A stretch of 64,000 nt of DNA from a bacterium. GTDB taxonomy: Bacteria > Actinomycetota > Acidimicrobiia > Acidimicrobiales > Bin134. Shown piece after piece: positions 56,029-64,000 of this stretch (positions are counted from its first letter, which is position 1; each line of letters begins with the position of its first letter). Below the pieces are notes generated by a model, which worked only from the letters and a program-made list of their open reading frames with translations, was not told where the DNA came from and did no database searches. The DNA is taken from positions 180,557 through 244,556 of the forward strand of contig JAPPAP010000037.1 in NCBI GenBank assembly GCA_026705465.1, given 5' to 3'. The position numbers and the translations under genes are program-made.

Positions 56029-57546
56029 GTGCGTGTGATGATGACGGGGGCAACAGGCTTCATCGGTGGCCATACCGCGGCGCGCGCCATTGCCGCTGGC
56101 CACGAGGTTTGCGCCCTGGTGCGATCACCCCAGCGCCTTGAAGGCCTCAGAGCGGCCTTCGACCTGCCCGCCATCGACCACGTCGTAGGCGACATTACCG
56201 ACCCTGATGCCGTCGCCGCCGCCCTCGAAGGCGCCGATGCGGTGATCCACTGTGCCGCGGTGGTATCGCTCGATGCCCGTGGCAATGCCCCGGGGATTGA
56301 AAGCAGCATTGCCGGGGCTCGCCTTGTGCTCCACCAGGCTCACGCCAAGGAACTCGACCCCATCATCCACGTCTCCAGCGTGGCCGCCCTGTTCGAACCC
56401 GGATCAGGCTCGCTTACTATCGACCACCCCCCATCGTCGGCCGGCTACACGTACGGGCAGGCCAAAGCCGATGCGGAGCTCGTGGCCCGCAAGCTCCAGG
56501 CTGACGGTGCCCCCATTGCGATTGTGTATCCGAGCGCGGTGATCGGCCCATCAGCAGGCTCGGCGCTCGGCGAGGCCAGCGAGGACATGGCCCGCTTCAT
56601 CGCGACTGGCATCATTCCCACCCGCAAGGCTGCGGTGGCTATTTCCGACGTCCGCGACATGGCGTCTCTACTCGTGGCGCTGCTCGAACCAGGCCATGGG
56701 CCGCGTCGTGTCATGTGCGCCGGCCATTTGGTCGACATGACCCTTTTTGCCGCCATCTACCGCGACCTCACCGGTCGAAGGTTCCCTATCATGCCGCTTC
56801 CCCCTTCGGCGCTCCGGGGGATGGGCCGCCTGGCTGATTCGATTCGGCGGGTCGTGCCGATCAACGCCGCCATGAACAGATTCAGCATGAGCGTGCTCAC
56901 CCAATGGGAGGGGTCGGAAGACAGCGATCTAACCCCGTACGGGGTTGAATTCCGAAGCATCGAAGAGACGTTCGCCGACAGTCTGATTGCCTGGCATGAG
57001 GCCGGACTGCTATCCAACCGTCAGATGGGAAACGCTCTCCCCGACCCCGATCCCAGCGCCGCGCCAACCCCACCAAAGGGGTTCCGTGTGCCAGCCGGCC
57101 TTGTGGTGTCGCGCCCCTTCCGAGCCATCGGCCCTCACGTCATTCCCCGGTTCCACCGACTCCTCAATCGCCTCACCCGAGGACGCACCCTGCTGGATTC
57201 CACCACCCAGCCCATGCTCATGCTCAACTCAATCGGCGCCAAGACCGGCCAGACCCGCCAGACGCCCCTCGGCGCGGTATCGCTCGAAGAGGGCCGCTTC
57301 TTGGTGGTGGGCAGCAACTTCGCCCGCGATCACCACCCGGCGTGGACAGCCAACCTTCTGGCCAACCCTGATGCCGAGATCGTGTTCCGGGGCAAGCACA
57401 CACCGGTGCGGGCTCGACTGCTTACCGGACCCGAGCGCGAGGATCGCTGGCTAACCGCGGTGGCCTGGTATCCGCTCTGGAATCGCTATGAAACCATGAC
57501 TGATCGTGAACTGCGCTTGTTCCTGCTCGAACCCGTTGTCGAATAG
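56029..57546 (+). CDS. Fusion of extended SDR with C-terminal Ddn-like (F420-type) reductase domain
   Basis: The product is 505 residues from GTG 56029; the longer open frame overlaps the CotH gene. Residues 1 to about 330 are an extended SDR (MMTGATGFIGGHTAARA, YTYGQAKADAELVARKL). From about 352 it continues as a nitroreductase/Ddn domain (LLDSTTQPMLMLNSIGAKTGQTRQTPL, NFARDHHPAWTANLLANPDAEI). Ddn-type domains use F420. The fusion may link an alcohol/ketone step to F420-dependent reduction, which is inference. Confidence 0.8.
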   Translation: MRVMMTGATGFIGGHTAARAIAAGHEVCALVRSPQRLEGLRAAFDLPAIDHVVGDITDPDAVAAALEGADAVIHCAAVVSLDARGNAPGIESSIAGARLVLHQAHAKELDPIIHVSSVAALFEPGSGSLTIDHPPSSAGYTYGQAKADAELVARKLQADGAPIAIVYPSAVIGPSAGSALGEASEDMARFIATGIIPTRKAAVAISDVRDMASLLVALLEPGHGPRRVMCAGHLVDMTLFAAIYRDLTGRRFPIMPLPPSALRGMGRLADSIRRVVPINAAMNRFSMSVLTQWEGSEDSDLTPYGVEFRSIEETFADSLIAWHEAGLLSNRQMGNALPDPDPSAAPTPPKGFRVPAGLVVSRPFRAIGPHVIPRFHRLLNRLTRGRTLLDSTTQPMLMLNSIGAKTGQTRQTPLGAVSLEEGRFLVVGSNFARDHHPAWTANLLANPDAEIVFRGKHTPVRARLLTGPEREDRWLTAVAWYPLWNRYETMTDRELRLFLLEPVVE

Positions 57547-57578
57547 AGCGGTCAGCGGCAAGGGCTGTCGCGACCGCT
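57547..57578. terminator. Possible stem-loop terminator between convergent genes
   Basis: AGCGGTC (57547-57553) pairs with GACCGCT (57572-57578), and GCG/CGC extends the stem past one bulged base. A weak T-rich stretch follows on the plus strand. It lies between the SDR-Ddn and metallophosphoesterase genes. Confidence 0.35.
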
Positions 57579-57600
57579 GATCAACTGTTTGTTGCGAACC

Positions 57601-58473
57601 TCAGGCCCGCTCGGCAGCCATTTGGTCCATCATCTCCTCGTAGCTGATCTCGCCACAGAGCATGCGCCGGGCTATTTCGGGAAGAGGACTGCTCAGCCAT
57701 CGATCTTCGCCAACGAGGTGCGCTTCAGTGGAGATTGACCCGTCATCGGCGAACTCGTAGGTGCGGTATCCGGGCGGCAGTGTGGTGAAGTTCTCATAGT
57801 TGATGTTTGTCGACAGCGACGGACACTGATGGATGGGACGCCCCCCGCATTCATGGGTCGTGTTGGTATGGGTGTGGCCAGCACCGACACCGCGGATTGA
57901 GGGGGCCATATCGATGAGCCGAGCAAACTCTGCGTCATGGTCTGGTTTGCTGAAAAAGCCAAATGCCCCCGGCGGATGGTGAGTCCACACGAAGGCATGA
58001 TCGGCGTTGCTTCGCTCGACGGTTTCTGCGATCCATGCCACTTCGGCGTCCCCGAAGCGGCCGTGTGCGTGGGTCCGGTCCTCACGGTCCACCAGCGAAC
58101 CGTCCGGGCGCTGATCCCGCCCGTCGGCGTTGGAGTCGGCGAATAGAAACAGCCACTTCCCCACCCGCATCGTGCGCCCGCTGCTCACCCCCAGTCGCGG
58201 CAATATGGCGTCGAACGGCACCTGCCGGTCATGGTTTCCGGGACACACAACCGCGGGAACCGGGAGACGGGCTAGCTTCTCGGCGATCTTCTCGTACTCG
58301 GCCTCAGTGCCATTGTCGGCAATGTCACCGGTGATCACCACCAAATCGGGAAGCAGCTGACCCGATTCAAATGCATCTGCGAATACCGCGTCCCAAGTGT
58401 CATCGGTATTGCGAGATGCGGCCTCGGGCTCCATACAGAAGTGCATGTCTGAAAATTGGGTTACGCGAAACAC
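57601..58473 (-). CDS. Calcineurin-like metallophosphoesterase
   Basis: The product is 290 residues. Metal-site motifs are FSDMHF (D9, H11), GDIADN (about 49-54), GNHD (79-82), WTHHPPG and GHTHT. It hydrolyses a phosphodiester or monoester, and the group resembles CpdA. A close paralogue is encoded at 61040-61915 in the same orientation. The flanking ferredoxin-fold gene is divergent. Confidence 0.92.
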   Translation of the reverse strand: MFRVTQFSDMHFCMEPEAASRNTDDTWDAVFADAFESGQLLPDLVVITGDIADNGTEAEYEKIAEKLARLPVPAVVCPGNHDRQVPFDAILPRLGVSSGRTMRVGKWLFLFADSNADGRDQRPDGSLVDREDRTHAHGRFGDAEVAWIAETVERSNADHAFVWTHHPPGAFGFFSKPDHDAEFARLIDMAPSIRGVGAGHTHTNTTHECGGRPIHQCPSLSTNINYENFTTLPPGYRTYEFADDGSISTEAHLVGEDRWLSSPLPEIARRMLCGEISYEEMMDQMAAERA

Positions 58474-58541
58474 TCCCCGAGTATCGCAAACTCGCCACTC
58501 CTACGCCATGGCCGCTTTCCCGGCACCAACTCATGAACGAG

Positions 58542-58547
58542 TACGTT
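58542..58547 (+). promoter_or_regulatory. Probable -10 box of a leaderless transcript
   Basis: TACGTT lies eight bases before GTG 58556, with no ribosome-binding site, which fits a leaderless transcript. Confidence 0.4.
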
Positions 58548-58555
58548 CGGGGGCC

Positions 58556-59539
58556 GTGACAAGCATGATCCGGCGGTACTACGTCCTCCCATTGAAACCC
58601 GAGGTGCCCGACTCGAAGGTGCGGGAGATGATCGACGTGCTGAGCGCCGCCGACCGATTCATACCCGGCCTTTTGGATTCCTCCGCCGGAGTCGATTTTG
58701 ACTCCCGCACGGTGCTCTGGGAAAACACTTTCGTCGACGAGGCCAGTTACTCGGGGCCCTACATGGTGCACCCCTACCACATCGGGGCCATCGACAACTA
58801 CGTCATGCCCGACAGCCCCGAGTGCATCACCGACAACACCTACGCCACGCGCTACACGACGCCCGACGCCGCCCAGGAGGTGCGGGGCGGTATCCGCCGG
58901 GTGCTGCTGCTGAACGCAATTGCCGACGCGGACGGGGCGGCGCTCAAAACCCTGGCGGCGCAGCCCCAGGAAGTAGCGTCATCGGCCTTCGGCGCCGATG
59001 ACGTGGGATGGGTGTCGGCCAAGGGCCGGCCATGGACCCACATCTGGGAGCAGTCGTTTACAGACATGGCCCAGTTGGAGCACTACCTCGGCACGCCAGA
59101 CGGTATGGCCTGTTCGAGCCCGGAGGGCTTTGCCAGCCTCGGTATCGACTTGGGCTCGCTGAGGATATTCACCTGTCCATTCGAGCTCTCACCGGCCGAT
59201 CACCAGTCCCCACCCTCGCCGCCGCCCGACACCGCCCCGGTGCTGTACACCATTACCGCCCAAATCGCCGCAACCGATGCCGACGCATACGTGGAGCTGC
59301 TCGAACGCCACTACGACCGGTTCATGGCCGGGGGCGGCTGCCCGCTCCTCAATCGCTGGCGCACCGTGGATCAGGGCTACCTCGGAGTCGAGGTGCACTC
59401 CACCTGGCAGATCGACTCCCTCCGCGCCTACAGCGACCTCCGGGCTACAACCATTGCCGACCCGCACTGGACAGCATTCGTCAAAGACGCCATGCCCCTG
59501 GTCAAAGGAGGTTCACGGCGCTTTCAGCGGGCTGTTTGA
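58556..59539 (+). CDS. Triple ferredoxin-fold (Dabb-like) protein
   Basis: The product is 327 residues from GTG 58556, or 324 from ATG 58565. The first domain has the stress-responsive A/B-barrel pattern (YYVLPLKPEVPDSKVREMIDVLSAADRFIPG, then HPYHIGAIDNYV). Two further similar domains appear near VRGGIRRVLLLNAIADADGA and PVLYTITAQIAATDADAYVE. Function unknown. The repeat count is an eye judgement. Confidence 0.65.
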   Translation: MTSMIRRYYVLPLKPEVPDSKVREMIDVLSAADRFIPGLLDSSAGVDFDSRTVLWENTFVDEASYSGPYMVHPYHIGAIDNYVMPDSPECITDNTYATRYTTPDAAQEVRGGIRRVLLLNAIADADGAALKTLAAQPQEVASSAFGADDVGWVSAKGRPWTHIWEQSFTDMAQLEHYLGTPDGMACSSPEGFASLGIDLGSLRIFTCPFELSPADHQSPPSPPPDTAPVLYTITAQIAATDADAYVELLERHYDRFMAGGGCPLLNRWRTVDQGYLGVEVHSTWQIDSLRAYSDLRATTIADPHWTAFVKDAMPLVKGGSRRFQRAV

Positions 59540-59562
59540 CCCCGAACGCCGGCCGTCACCCG

Positions 59563-61020
59563 TCAGCGAGGAACGAAGGCATCCAACTCCGCGTCGTAGA
59601 CGAACAGCGCCGGCTGGGCGTTGGACACCCACGGCTTGTCGGGGGCGAGTGACCCGCTGGGCGACCCCGTCATGGGGAATGTTCCGAGGTCGTAGCCGGC
59701 CTGGAGGAAGCTCTCCGGGGTGAGGTCGGGCCCGGCGGCCGTGGCCAGCGCCACAAAGACGTCCCACGCCGCGCAAACCTCGATCGCGGTCCCGGCTTGT
59801 GCGTCTTCGGCTTTGCCGGATGTCCCCAAGCCCTGACCGGTCGCCGCGTTGATGATCTCGAAGCACTCGGGAATGCCATAAAGGCCTTGGGCGGCCAGTT
59901 CCTCGGCGCCGGGCTCACCGGTGGCAATCAGATTGGAAAACAGGCTCAGATCGGCGCCCATCGCGTTATTGCTAGGCGCATCGTTGGCCGGAGTGACGAT
60001 GTTCCAGTCGGTTAGTCCTGCCCGCTCAAGGCCGTGCAGGCTTCCGGCCACTGCGCCGTCGACGTTGATGATCCAATCGGGATTGCGCGTCCGCCACCGT
60101 TCGACATGGATGTCGATCTCGGCCTCGGCGGCGATCAGATCCTCCCCGCCGATCTGTTGTCTGGTTACCTCGACAATCTCGGCACCGAAACTGCGCAGCA
60201 GTTCCTCGGCAGTCTCGATCCGCCCGTCCACAGACGCGCCGTAGATAACCACCCTGGCTCCCTCAAGCTCGGACCTCAACAGCTCCAGTCCGGCAAGCAG
60301 CGAGCCGAACTGATACGGGCGGGTGGTGATCAAGCGCCCGTCACTCATTTCAAGATCCTGCTGGTCCAAGTCGGAGGTGTTGATGACGATGGTCTCGTTG
60401 ATGTCGGTGTAGCAGAAGATGCTGCCCCAGCCAGCGGGCATAAAGCCGAGCACCAAGAACACCTCGTTGTCCTCGGTGAGGGCCACGCACGCCGCTTCGA
60501 ACGCCACCGAATCGAGGATGTCCCACTGCTCGGTGATGATCTCCACCCGACGCCCGTTGATCCCGCCGGCGGCATTGGTGACGTCGACCAGCGGCTGGTA
60601 GCGGGCCAGAATGTCGCCCACATCAGCAAAGATGGTCACATCGGTTATGGCAACGCCCAAAGTGATGGTGTCCGCCGTCACACCCCGAGCAGTCGCCGTC
60701 AGCTCGACAACTTCTTCGACGACCTCTTCGCTCTCTACGGCGTCGCTTTCCTCAGAATCGCCGTCCGCCGAGAAGCTGTCTTCCTCAGCAGTTCCGCCCT
60801 CAGCGGTGCTGCTCCGCTCAGAATCTCCGTCGGCAGTGACCGAATCGCCCGCCTCTTCTGGGGCGGCACCGTCGCTATCAGGAGCGGTCGTGGACTCGGG
60901 AGCCGCCGTCGGCTCGCTCGCAACTGCCGAATCGGGCGAAGAATCGTCTGAATCCCCACCGCACCCGGCAAGCAACAACGCCACCACGACCACAAGGGCC
61001 AGCCAACTCCACCGACGCAT
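59563..61020 (-). CDS. Leu/Ile/Val-type (type 1) binding lipoprotein
   Basis: The product is 485 residues from ATG 61020, with GAGGGGG upstream. The signal peptide ends at Cys20 (LLLAGC) and a long Ser/Asp/Glu-rich linker follows. The binding domain (IGVAITDVTIFADVGDILARY on; VDVTNAAGGINGRRVEIIT) matches ABC branched-chain-type receptors. No permease or ATPase gene is adjacent in the window, so its transport partners are unknown. It is probably co-transcribed with the metallophosphoesterase gene upstream (19-base gap). Confidence 0.82.
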   Translation of the reverse strand: MRRWSWLALVVVVALLLAGCGGDSDDSSPDSAVASEPTAAPESTTAPDSDGAAPEEAGDSVTADGDSERSSTAEGGTAEEDSFSADGDSEESDAVESEEVVEEVVELTATARGVTADTITLGVAITDVTIFADVGDILARYQPLVDVTNAAGGINGRRVEIITEQWDILDSVAFEAACVALTEDNEVFLVLGFMPAGWGSIFCYTDINETIVINTSDLDQQDLEMSDGRLITTRPYQFGSLLAGLELLRSELEGARVVIYGASVDGRIETAEELLRSFGAEIVEVTRQQIGGEDLIAAEAEIDIHVERWRTRNPDWIINVDGAVAGSLHGLERAGLTDWNIVTPANDAPSNNAMGADLSLFSNLIATGEPGAEELAAQGLYGIPECFEIINAATGQGLGTSGKAEDAQAGTAIEVCAAWDVFVALATAAGPDLTPESFLQAGYDLGTFPMTGSPSGSLAPDKPWVSNAQPALFVYDAELDAFVPR

Positions 61021-61039
61021 CGCCACCCCCTCGCCGTGA

Positions 61040-61915
61040 CTAGTGGGCATGCACACCATGCCATTCTTCTTGCATCTCCCAGTAGCTGATCTCACCGCGG
61101 AGCAGGCGGCAGGCAATTTCGGGGAGCTCACTGCTCGGCCACCGGTCTTCGCCCACCAGGTGCGCCTCGGTGTTGATGGAGCCATCATCGCAGAATTCGT
61201 AGGTGCGGTATCCGGGCGGAAGGGTGGTGAAGTTCTCGAAGTCGATGTTGACCGAGAGCGACGGGCACTGGTGGATGGGACGCCCGGCGCAGTCCACCAC
61301 CGTGTAGGTGTGCGTATGGCCGGCTCCGACCCCCTTGATGGCGGGGGCCAGATCGATCAGCCGGGCGAACTCGCTCTCGTAATTCCCGCTGCTGAAAAAG
61401 CCGTAGGCCCCTGGCGGATGGTGGGTCCAAACGAAGGCATGCTCGGCATCACTGGCCTCGACGGTCTCGGCCATCCACATCAGCTCGCGGTTACCAAAGC
61501 ACCCTTCTTTTTTGATCCGGTCGTCGCGGTCCACCAGCGAGCCGTCGGGGCGTTGGTCCCGTCCCGCCAAGTTGGAGTCGGCGAATAAGAACAGCCAGTT
61601 CCCGCCCCGCAGCGTGCGGCTGTTGCTCAATCCTGGCCGGGGTAATACGGCGTCGAACGGCACCTGCTTGTCGTGATTGCCGATGCACACGATGGCGGGA
61701 ACCGGGAGGCGGGCCATCTTCTCGGCCACCTTGGCGTACTCGGCTTTGGTGCCGTTATTCGCAATGTCACCGCTAAGTACCACCACATCGGGGAGCGGCT
61801 TTCCCGTCTCAAAGGCGTCGGCAAACACCACATCCCACGTATCGTCGGTATTGCGCGCCTCGCCTTCGGGCTCGGTGCTGAAATGAAGGTCAGAAAACTG
61901 GGTGACCCGGAACAT
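61040..61915 (-). CDS. Calcineurin-like metallophosphoesterase, paralogue
   Basis: The product is 291 residues and mirrors the protein at 57601-58473 almost residue for residue in its first two-thirds (FSDLHF, GDIANNG, GNHDKQ, WTHHPPG, GHTHT). By eye the pair is more than two-thirds identical. The two copies face the same way about 2.5 kb apart. The binding-lipoprotein gene follows in what looks like one transcript. The duplication is recent compared with other pairs in this window. Confidence 0.92.
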   Translation of the reverse strand: MFRVTQFSDLHFSTEPEGEARNTDDTWDVVFADAFETGKPLPDVVVLSGDIANNGTKAEYAKVAEKMARLPVPAIVCIGNHDKQVPFDAVLPRPGLSNSRTLRGGNWLFLFADSNLAGRDQRPDGSLVDRDDRIKKEGCFGNRELMWMAETVEASDAEHAFVWTHHPPGAYGFFSSGNYESEFARLIDLAPAIKGVGAGHTHTYTVVDCAGRPIHQCPSLSVNIDFENFTTLPPGYRTYEFCDDGSINTEAHLVGEDRWPSSELPEIACRLLRGEISYWEMQEEWHGVHAH

Positions 61916-61992
61916 GGCCCCAGTGTGCCATAGACCGCAAACGCTGACCTACGGTCGTCTTCGCGGCACCACTTGCGGGCATCAATGCCCGA

Positions 61993-62220
61993 TCAGCCGA
62001 GCGCCTCCCGAGCAAGCGCATTGGCCTGATCAAAGATCTGGTCATGAACGCGGACACCGGCGGGCCTCACCACGGACTTTGACCGCGGATCCACGATCAC
62101 CGTGACCGAACCCATTACCACTTCGACCATGCCATCAGGCAGCAATGTCAGCGTGTGTGTCACCTGGCCCGTGCAGTCCATCAACTGGGTCGAAGCCAAG
62201 TATTCCGACAGATCCATCAC
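61993..62220 (-). CDS. Small hypothetical protein
   Basis: A 75-residue protein of mixed character, with a strand-rich middle (THTLTLLPDGMVEVVMGSVTVIVD), which suggests a real small protein. A second ATG follows directly. No family recognised. It lies 77 bases upstream of the metallophosphoesterase gene on the same strand. Confidence 0.55.
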   Translation of the reverse strand: MMDLSEYLASTQLMDCTGQVTHTLTLLPDGMVEVVMGSVTVIVDPRSKSVVRPAGVRVHDQIFDQANALAREALG

Positions 62221-62474
62221 AATCCTCCGTATCCGAAAACCGCATTCACTTTACCCACTTCGAACTCACCGATCTGCGCCTTGCTGACGCGCTTGCGACC
62301 CCATTTTTCGCGCTAGTTCACGCCATCGGACGCCGGTCACTGAGGTCTCCAACCTTGACCGCAATTCCTGCCGATTCGCATTCCGCCTCCGACCGATGGG
62401 CGTTCCCCTATCCGGTGATCATGGAGGGTCGTCGACAGGCCAAAGTCAAGGAATCCAGGGCGGTTCAGTAGAAT

Positions 62475-62924
62475 GTGCTGATGGTTCCGCGGCTTGTCGA
62501 TACCCACGACTTGGTATCGGCCCGCCTGCGTGAAGCTGGCCAGCTCTACACCAAAGGCCGGCGGGAACTCGTCGATCTCCTGCTTCGCGCCGGTCGGCCA
62601 GCAACCATCCCTGAGATGCTGGAACTGCGTCCTCGTCTGACGCAAAGCTCGCTTTATCGCAATATGGCCGACCTCGAGAGCGTGGGCGTCGTGCGACGAG
62701 TCGCCGGAGTCGACGACCCGACTCGCTATGAGTTCTCCGTCGACATCATTGGCCACCACCACCACATCATCTGCACCAAGTGTGGTGGGATTGACGATTT
62801 TTTTATGACCCCCGCGGCCGAACGCAGTCTTGAGACAGCACTCGACGAGGCGCTGAGCACAACGGGTTTCCAACCGAACTCTCATCGGCTTGACGTGTTC
62901 GGAACCTGTCCCGACTGCTCCTGA
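62475..62924 (+). CDS. Fur-family metalloregulator (Zur-like)
   Basis: The product is 149 residues from GTG 62475, or 147 from ATG 62481. The winged helix is TQSSLYRNMADLESVGVVRRV. Metal-binding elements are GHHHHIICTKCGG and the C-terminal CPDC. Sequence alone does not separate zinc from iron sensing. The adjacent ABC ATPase and [2Fe-2S] protein genes suggest a metal-uptake locus. No clear operator was found in the 254 bases upstream. Confidence 0.88.
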   Translation: MLMVPRLVDTHDLVSARLREAGQLYTKGRRELVDLLLRAGRPATIPEMLELRPRLTQSSLYRNMADLESVGVVRRVAGVDDPTRYEFSVDIIGHHHHIICTKCGGIDDFFMTPAAERSLETALDEALSTTGFQPNSHRLDVFGTCPDCS

Positions 62925-62968
62925 TTGCCGGGGCTCGGTCACCAATCCGTCTAGCATCACGACCCCGG

Positions 62969-63349
62969 TTAGCGGCGTGAGGCTGACGGCAACCGGATCT
63001 CGCACGGCTCGCCTGTTCGGTGAGCGATGACCCTTGACTGAAGAACCGGAGGTGGGGGCTGTGAGGCACCGGCAATGAGCCACTCGCAAAGAGCAGTAGT
63101 GATGGCGGTGTCGTCGATCCCACCGAGCCACACCGACTGTCCGTGGCCGGAGTGCACAATCACGACGTTGGAGTAGGCGCACTCGTTGACGCAGCCAACG
63201 ACGCGGGCCCGAGCCACCGCCGAAATAGCGTCGAACTGCTCGTCGTGATCGGTCATGGGGTGCTTCCACTCGGTACCACAGCAACAGTCACGACATATTA
63301 GGACTCTCACGTCGGTCTCAGAACCAACGATGTTGGGTAGCTGGCTCAT
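62969..63349 (-). CDS. Thioredoxin-fold [2Fe-2S] ferredoxin-like protein
   Basis: The product is 126 residues from ATG 63349; the longer open frame overlaps the ABC gene. The cluster cysteines are likely C19, C24, C53 and C57 (VLICRDCCCGTEW and VGCVNECAYSN), as in small (2Fe-2S) domain proteins found next to siderophore transporters. It follows the ABC ATPase gene by 13 bases and might help reduce the imported iron complex. Confidence 0.78.
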   Translation of the reverse strand: MSQLPNIVGSETDVRVLICRDCCCGTEWKHPMTDHDEQFDAISAVARARVVGCVNECAYSNVVIVHSGHGQSVWLGGIDDTAITTALCEWLIAGASQPPPPVLQSRVIAHRTGEPCEIRLPSASRR

Positions 63350-63362
63350 TATTGGGTACCGG

Positions 63363-64000
63363 TCACAGTGCGTGAGGACCAAACGCGAGGCATGTGTGTT
63401 TCCCGTCGGCCAGCCGTCGTACCTCGATGCCGTAGACGGGTTCGAGCACGTCGCTTCGCAGAACGTTTTCAGGCGGTCCCTGGTGCACAACCCTGCCCTG
63501 GTCGAGAAGGGCGAGATGATCACAGTAACGACTGGCGAGGTTGAGGTCGTGGAGCACCACGATGGTGTCGATTTCGAGGCTGCGAACCAGCGTGAGAACC
63601 TCGTGCTGGTAGCGAACATCGAGATGATTGGTGGGCTCGTCCAGCAGCATCACGGGGCTTTGTTGGACGATGCACCGGGCGATCATCACCCGTTGGCGTT
63701 CCCCGCCTGATAGCTCTTGGAGGTTGCGGTCGGCGAAGCCCGTCAGGTTCACCAGCTCGAGCGCTTCGAGCGCAACACTGCGGTCGTCGTCGGTGAAGCC
63801 CTGATGGTCGCCACGGTGAACGTGACGACCCAACAGCACGAGTTCGCCCACTGTGATGCCGATTCCGTCGGCAGAGGCGTCCTGGGTCACGACTGCGACC
63901 GCACGGGCGATCGAGCGTTGCGACAACGACTCGATTGGTTCTTCACCGATGAGTACAGCGCCTCTATTCGGACGCAGCATCCCATAGAGGCAGCGCAGCA
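63363..64000 (-). CDS. ABC ATPase of FecE/FhuC/BtuD type, C-terminal part
   Basis: The frame stays open to the window edge, so the N-terminus with Walker A is missing. LSGGERQRV (signature), VMLLDEPTNHLD (Walker B) and VLHDLNLASRYCDHLALLDQG (switch His) identify an importer ATPase of iron-siderophore, heme or cobalamin type. It lies next to a [2Fe-2S] protein and a Fur-family regulator, which favours metal uptake. Confidence 0.9.
   Translation of the reverse strand, partial: LRCLYGMLRPNRGAVLIGEEPIESLSQRSIARAVAVVTQDASADGIGITVGELVLLGRHVHRGDHQGFTDDDRSVALEALELVNLTGFADRNLQELSGGERQRVMIARCIVQQSPVMLLDEPTNHLDVRYQHEVLTLVRSLEIDTIVVLHDLNLASRYCDHLALLDQGRVVHQGPPENVLRSDVLEPVYGIEVRRLADGKHTCLAFGPHAL

Noticed and set aside
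62337..63284. 315-residue frame on the minus strand
   Set aside because: It is antisense to the Fur-family gene and overlaps the [2Fe-2S] gene in another frame. Composition is Arg-rich and no domain is seen.

Overview
The window looks like chromosome of a high-G+C actinobacterium. Clues are two F420-type luciferase-like oxidoreductases, a deazaflavin-reductase (Ddn-like) domain, actinobacterial-style binding lipoproteins (AACGNDDD after the lipobox), three P450s, two CaiB/BaiF CoA-transferases, and many GTG/TTG or apparently leaderless starts. An Acidimicrobiia-like, possibly marine, member is my best guess, but this is inference from gene content, not a placement. I see no rRNA, tRNA, insertion sequence, prophage, CRISPR or origin, and no gene-free stretch longer than 300 bases.

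Layout. 1-5 kb: LacI regulator, sugar-binding lipoprotein and permease on the minus strand, divergent from a glycogen-debranching-type glucosidase, with palindromic operators between. 5-13 kb: secreted alpha/beta hydrolase with a neocarzinostatin-like domain, zinc alcohol dehydrogenase, SnoaL protein, CoA-transferase, DUF427-thioesterase fusion, two LLM flavin/F420 oxidoreductases and a macro-domain protein. 13-31 kb: a long, nearly unbroken minus-strand run. It contains a LacI regulator, HisD-family dehydrogenase, SDR, bicupin, complete sugar-type ABC importer, three two-domain SnoaL-like proteins, a MetE-like zinc methyltransferase, a ferredoxin/P450 pair and an enoyl-CoA hydratase. An SMP-30 lactonase is divergent at its head. 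Two matching promoters there carry a palindrome in their 17-nt spacers.

31-48 kb: MFS exporter, two ACMSD-type amidohydrolases, VOC protein, TauE-like exporter, sulfotransferase, lipocalin-like protein, cupin, SDRs, P450, TauD-type dioxygenase, two DUF1214 proteins and a PIN/Phd toxin-antitoxin pair. 48-54 kb: KatG with its FurA-type regulator, a third P450, a second CoA-transferase and an epimerase. 54-64 kb: CotH-type lipoprotein, SDR-Ddn fusion, two paralogous metallophosphoesterases, a triple ferredoxin-fold protein, an orphan Leu/Ile/Val-type binding lipoprotein, a second Fur-family regulator, a [2Fe-2S] protein and the end of a siderophore/cobalamin-type ABC ATPase.

The best candidate for an undescribed system is the 13-32 kb locus. 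It has the parts for importing a sugar-like compound, oxidising it (HisD-like, SDR, SMP-30), and perhaps removing a methyl group (MetE-like, or P450/ferredoxin), under LacI control. The substrate cannot be read from the sequence.
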